13,784 nucleotides of DNA from Belnapia sp. GTDB taxonomy: Bacteria; Pseudomonadota; Alphaproteobacteria; Acetobacterales; Acetobacteraceae. Shown here one piece after another: positions 11,549 to 13,784 of the stretch. Made by a program: the position numbers and the translations under genes. Position 1 is the stretch's first letter, and each line of letters begins with the position of its first letter. Location of the stretch: NCBI GenBank assembly GCA_028291445.1, contig JAQGIA010000127.1, forward strand, positions 1-13,784, in the 5' to 3' direction. The notes below the pieces were generated by a model. It ran no database searches and had not been told where the DNA came from. It saw nothing but the letters and a program-made list of their open reading frames with translations.

Positions 11549-12709
11549 CTAGGCCATCAGCCGCAGGATCGCCTCGACATCGGCCGGGCCGCCGACCTTG
11601 CGCGGGTTGGTGGCGATCGGCGGGCCGCCGTCCCAGCGGGCGGCGAGTCCGGGGATTTCCGCGGCGGCGATGCCGACCTCGGCCAGGGTCGTCGGCAGGC
11701 CGAGGCCGCGGATGAAGCCGCGCAGCGCCGTGGCGCCCGTTGCTCCCCTGGTCGTCCCGCCGAGGATGCCGGCGACCACCGCCTGGCGCTCGGCGTTCAC
11801 CGGCTCGTTCCATTGCATCACCGCCGGCAGGCCGAGGCAGGAGGTGATGCCATGCGGCACCCCGCGCGCCCCGCCGAGGATATAGCCGATGCCATGGCTG
11901 GCGCCGACCGCGACCCCGGCCCATCCGCCCATGACCGAGAGCCACATCGCCTGCTGCGCCAGCCCACGCGCCGCCAGGTCGCCCGGGTCGCGCTTGATGG
12001 CGGGCAGCGCCACCGCCAGCATCTCCAGCGCCTGGCGCGAGACGGCATCCGAGAAGGGCGCCCGTTCCAGCGCGCAGAGCCGTTCCGCCGCATGGTCGGT
12101 GGCACGGATGCCCGACGACAGCAGCAGTTCGGCCGGCGTCTCCAGCGTCGCGGCGGGGTCCAGCACCACCGCGACCGGCACCTGCATCGGGTGCAGGCCG
12201 CGGTGCTTGCGCCCGGCGACCAGGTCGGTGAAGCCGGCATGCGGGGCGAATTCGGCGGCCGAGAGGGTGGTCGGCACGGCGACGATCCGCGGCACCGGCG
12301 AGGCGGCATCCCAGCCGCTCGCATCCGCCCCGCGCGAGACCGCGCTGGCGATCAGCGAAGCCGCATCCAGCAGCCCGTGCCAGACCGCGTTGCAGGCGAC
12401 CTTGGCGCCATCGATGACGCTGCCGCCGCCGAGCGCCACCACCCGCTGCGCCTGCGTCTCCCGCAGCAGCGCGGCCAGGGCCAGCACGTCCTCGACCGGG
12501 GAATGGGCACGCATGGCCGAAGTCTCGCCGACCAGCCGGGCGCCGATGGCGGCGCGGGTCGCGGCGGCGATGCGGCTATTGGCGAGCGAGCGGGTGGTGA
12601 CCAGCACCACGCGGTCGAAGCCCTCCAGCTCGGGCGGCAAGGCCTCGGCCACCGGCAGGCCATGACGGACGCGTTGCTGCGCCGGCCAGCTATGAAGATG
12701 CAGGCTCAT
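11549..12709 (-). CDS. Iron-containing alcohol dehydrogenase family, maleylacetate reductase-like
   Basis: A 386-residue group III (Fe-type) alcohol dehydrogenase. The N-terminal nucleotide domain shows VVALGGGSVIDGAK (90-103) and VPTTLSAAEF (145-154); the helical C-terminal domain contributes H206 (GIRATDHAAE), H272 (GASHGIGYILGG) and H286 (GVPHGITS), the three His ligands. The usual metal-binding Asp four residues before H206 is replaced by Arg202; maleylacetate reductases also vary here. That group reduces maleylacetate to 3-oxoadipate in (chloro)catechol and resorcinol breakdown; assignment to that reaction is tentative. The ATG overlaps the Bug D stop as ATGA, so translation is coupled and the two share a transcript. 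The monooxygenase gene follows after 120 nt, which would suit a cleavage pathway for a ring compound (inference). Confidence 0.92.
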   Translation of the reverse strand: MSLHLHSWPAQQRVRHGLPVAEALPPELEGFDRVVLVTTRSLANSRIAAATRAAIGARLVGETSAMRAHSPVEDVLALAALLRETQAQRVVALGGGSVIDGAKVACNAVWHGLLDAASLIASAVSRGADASGWDAASPVPRIVAVPTTLSAAEFAPHAGFTDLVAGRKHRGLHPMQVPVAVVLDPAATLETPAELLLSSGIRATDHAAERLCALERAPFSDAVSRQALEMLAVALPAIKRDPGDLAARGLAQQAMWLSVMGGWAGVAVGASHGIGYILGGARGVPHGITSCLGLPAVMQWNEPVNAERQAVVAGILGGTTRGATGATALRGFIRGLGLPTTLAEVGIAAAEIPGLAARWDGGPPIATNPRKVGGPADVEAILRLMA

Positions 12710-13704
12710 TCCACCGTTGCTCCCGCGTCGCGCACGATCTGCGCCCAGAAGGGGATCTCCCGGGCGACGAAGGCGCCGTAGTCTTCCGGGCTGGCGCTGG
12801 GCAGCGCCTGCAGCCCTTCCTGGGCGAAGCGGTCCCGCACCGTGGGCTGGGCCAGGGCGGCGCGGGTCACCGCGAAGATCCGGTCGCGGATGGCCGGCGG
12901 CAGCTTCGCCGGGGCGAACAACCCGTACCAGCCGGCGATGTCGAGCCCCGGCAGCCCGGCGGCCACGGCGCCGGGCACATCCGGGATGACCGGGGAAGGG
13001 GCGGCGGTGGTCAGGGCCAGGGCGGTCAGCCGCCCGGCGCGGCTATGCGGCAGCACCACCGGCGGCGTGCCGATGATGATCTCGATATCCCCGGCGAGGA
13101 TGGCGGTCAGCGAGGGCGCGCCGCCGCGGAAGGCCACATGGGTCAGCTCCAGGCCGGTTACTTTGGTGAGCATCGCCCCGGCCAGGTGGCTCGGCGTGCC
13201 GATGCCGGGGGTGCCGTAGTTCCATTGCCCCGGCTTGGCGCGGATGCGCTCGATCAGCTCGGACAGGGTGCGGATGCCGCTGGCGGGGTTCACCGCGATG
13301 ATCGTCGGGATGTCACTGACCTGGGTGATCGGGGTGAAATCGCCGATCGGGTCAAAGCTCACCCGGCGGAACATCGCCGGATTGACCGCATGGCTGAAAT
13401 TGCCGCCCAGCAGGAGGGTATAGCCATCCGGCTCGGAGCGCGCGACGTGCTCGGTGGCGATATTGGCGCCGGCGCCCGGGCGGTTGTCGATGAGGATGGT
13501 CTGGCCCAGCTCCCGCCCCAGCGGATCGGCCAGGCTGCGGGCGAGGAAATCCGCCGAGCCGCCGGGCGGGAAGCCGATGACGAGGCGGATGGGCCGGGCC
13601 TGCGGCCAGTTGGGCTGCTGGGCGCGGGCGAGGTGGGGAAGCGCCAGACCGGGCGCAAGCGCAGCCAGTAGCGCACGCCGGCGCGACATGGGTTCTCGAA
13701 GCAT
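12706..13704 (-). CDS. Bug/TctC-family periplasmic solute-binding protein (D)
   Basis: A 332-residue Bug protein with a signal peptide MSRRRALLAALAPGLALPHLARA preceded by five extra residues if the ATG at 13704 is used. SRRRALL fits a twin-arginine motif. The mature domain opens ARPIRLVIGFPPGGSAD (36-52), the canonical loop, then DNRPGAGAN, EPDGYTLLLG, NYGTPGIGTPSHLAG and VAFRGG. AAGGGA lies 10 nt before the ATG at 13704; the ATG at 13689 gives a more normal signal peptide but only a weak ribosome site. The stop overlaps the start of the Fe-type dehydrogenase (ATGA). Its upstream region runs off the window. Confidence 0.94.
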   Translation of the reverse strand: MLREPMSRRRALLAALAPGLALPHLARAQQPNWPQARPIRLVIGFPPGGSADFLARSLADPLGRELGQTILIDNRPGAGANIATEHVARSEPDGYTLLLGGNFSHAVNPAMFRRVSFDPIGDFTPITQVSDIPTIIAVNPASGIRTLSELIERIRAKPGQWNYGTPGIGTPSHLAGAMLTKVTGLELTHVAFRGGAPSLTAILAGDIEIIIGTPPVVLPHSRAGRLTALALTTAAPSPVIPDVPGAVAAGLPGLDIAGWYGLFAPAKLPPAIRDRIFAVTRAALAQPTVRDRFAQEGLQALPSASPEDYGAFVAREIPFWAQIVRDAGATVE

Positions 13705-13784
13705 GTCCTGGACGTCCCTTGGCGGGTTATGCGCCGAGACTGCCCGGTTCCGCCCGGCTCGGCCAGCGGGGTTCGCCAGCGGGG
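13705..13784. other. Upstream region of Bug D, no gene seen
   Basis: These 80 nt are the start of the leader or promoter region of Bug D. The only structure seen is a 10-bp direct repeat, GCCAGCGGGG at 13762-13771 and 13775-13784 (period 13), cut by the window edge. No -35/-10 pair is recognisable by eye. Confidence 0.4.

Overview
The window is GC-rich chromosomal DNA with strong third-position GC bias and long spurious antisense ORFs. It carries four separate Bug/TctC-type periplasmic binding proteins, which suggests an alphaproteobacterium of the Acetobacteraceae (Roseomonas-like). That placement is inference; no rRNA or marker gene is present to settle it. I see no rRNA, tRNA, CRISPR array, transposase or phage gene. 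The ends cut through an isocitrate lyase-superfamily gene (left) and the upstream region of a Bug gene (right).

Layout, left to right. (1) 1-1382, minus: Bug protein A followed by a partial isocitrate lyase/PEP mutase-superfamily enzyme, 14 nt apart. (2) 1522-1926, plus: an NTF2/SnoaL-like protein, divergent from Bug A and convergent with the next gene. (3) 1933-3036, minus: a 2OG-Fe(II) oxygenase with a thioredoxin-like N-terminal part, behind a short AT-rich promoter-like gap. (4) 3097-7193, minus: TauD/TfdA dioxygenase, FAH-family hydrolase (1 nt apart), Bug protein B, a 133-nt gap with two strong hairpins in inverted orientation, then a malate/L-lactate dehydrogenase. (5) 7318-9903, plus: Bug protein C, a tandem pair of 46-bp palindromic repeats, a DadA-like FAD oxidoreductase, and a 5'-truncated HxlR regulator remnant. 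(6) 10009-10224, minus: a small lipoprotein. (7) 10313-13704, minus: Bug protein D overlapping an iron-type alcohol dehydrogenase by ATGA, then a luciferase-like monooxygenase.

The theme is small catabolic cassettes, each pairing a carboxylate-binding protein with one to three oxidoreductases or C-C cleaving enzymes. No TctA/TctB membrane subunits and no intact regulator are present, so the Bug proteins must use partners encoded elsewhere or act as sensors. The substrates cannot be named from sequence alone.

The genes belong to known families. The less explained material is intergenic: the tandem palindromic repeat at 8311-8415, the inverted hairpin pair at 4225-4343, an 11-bp tandem repeat spanning a stop codon at 10286-10318, and candidate operators at 3056-3080, 7211-7242 and 11454-11488. 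I found no clear new defence or mobile system.
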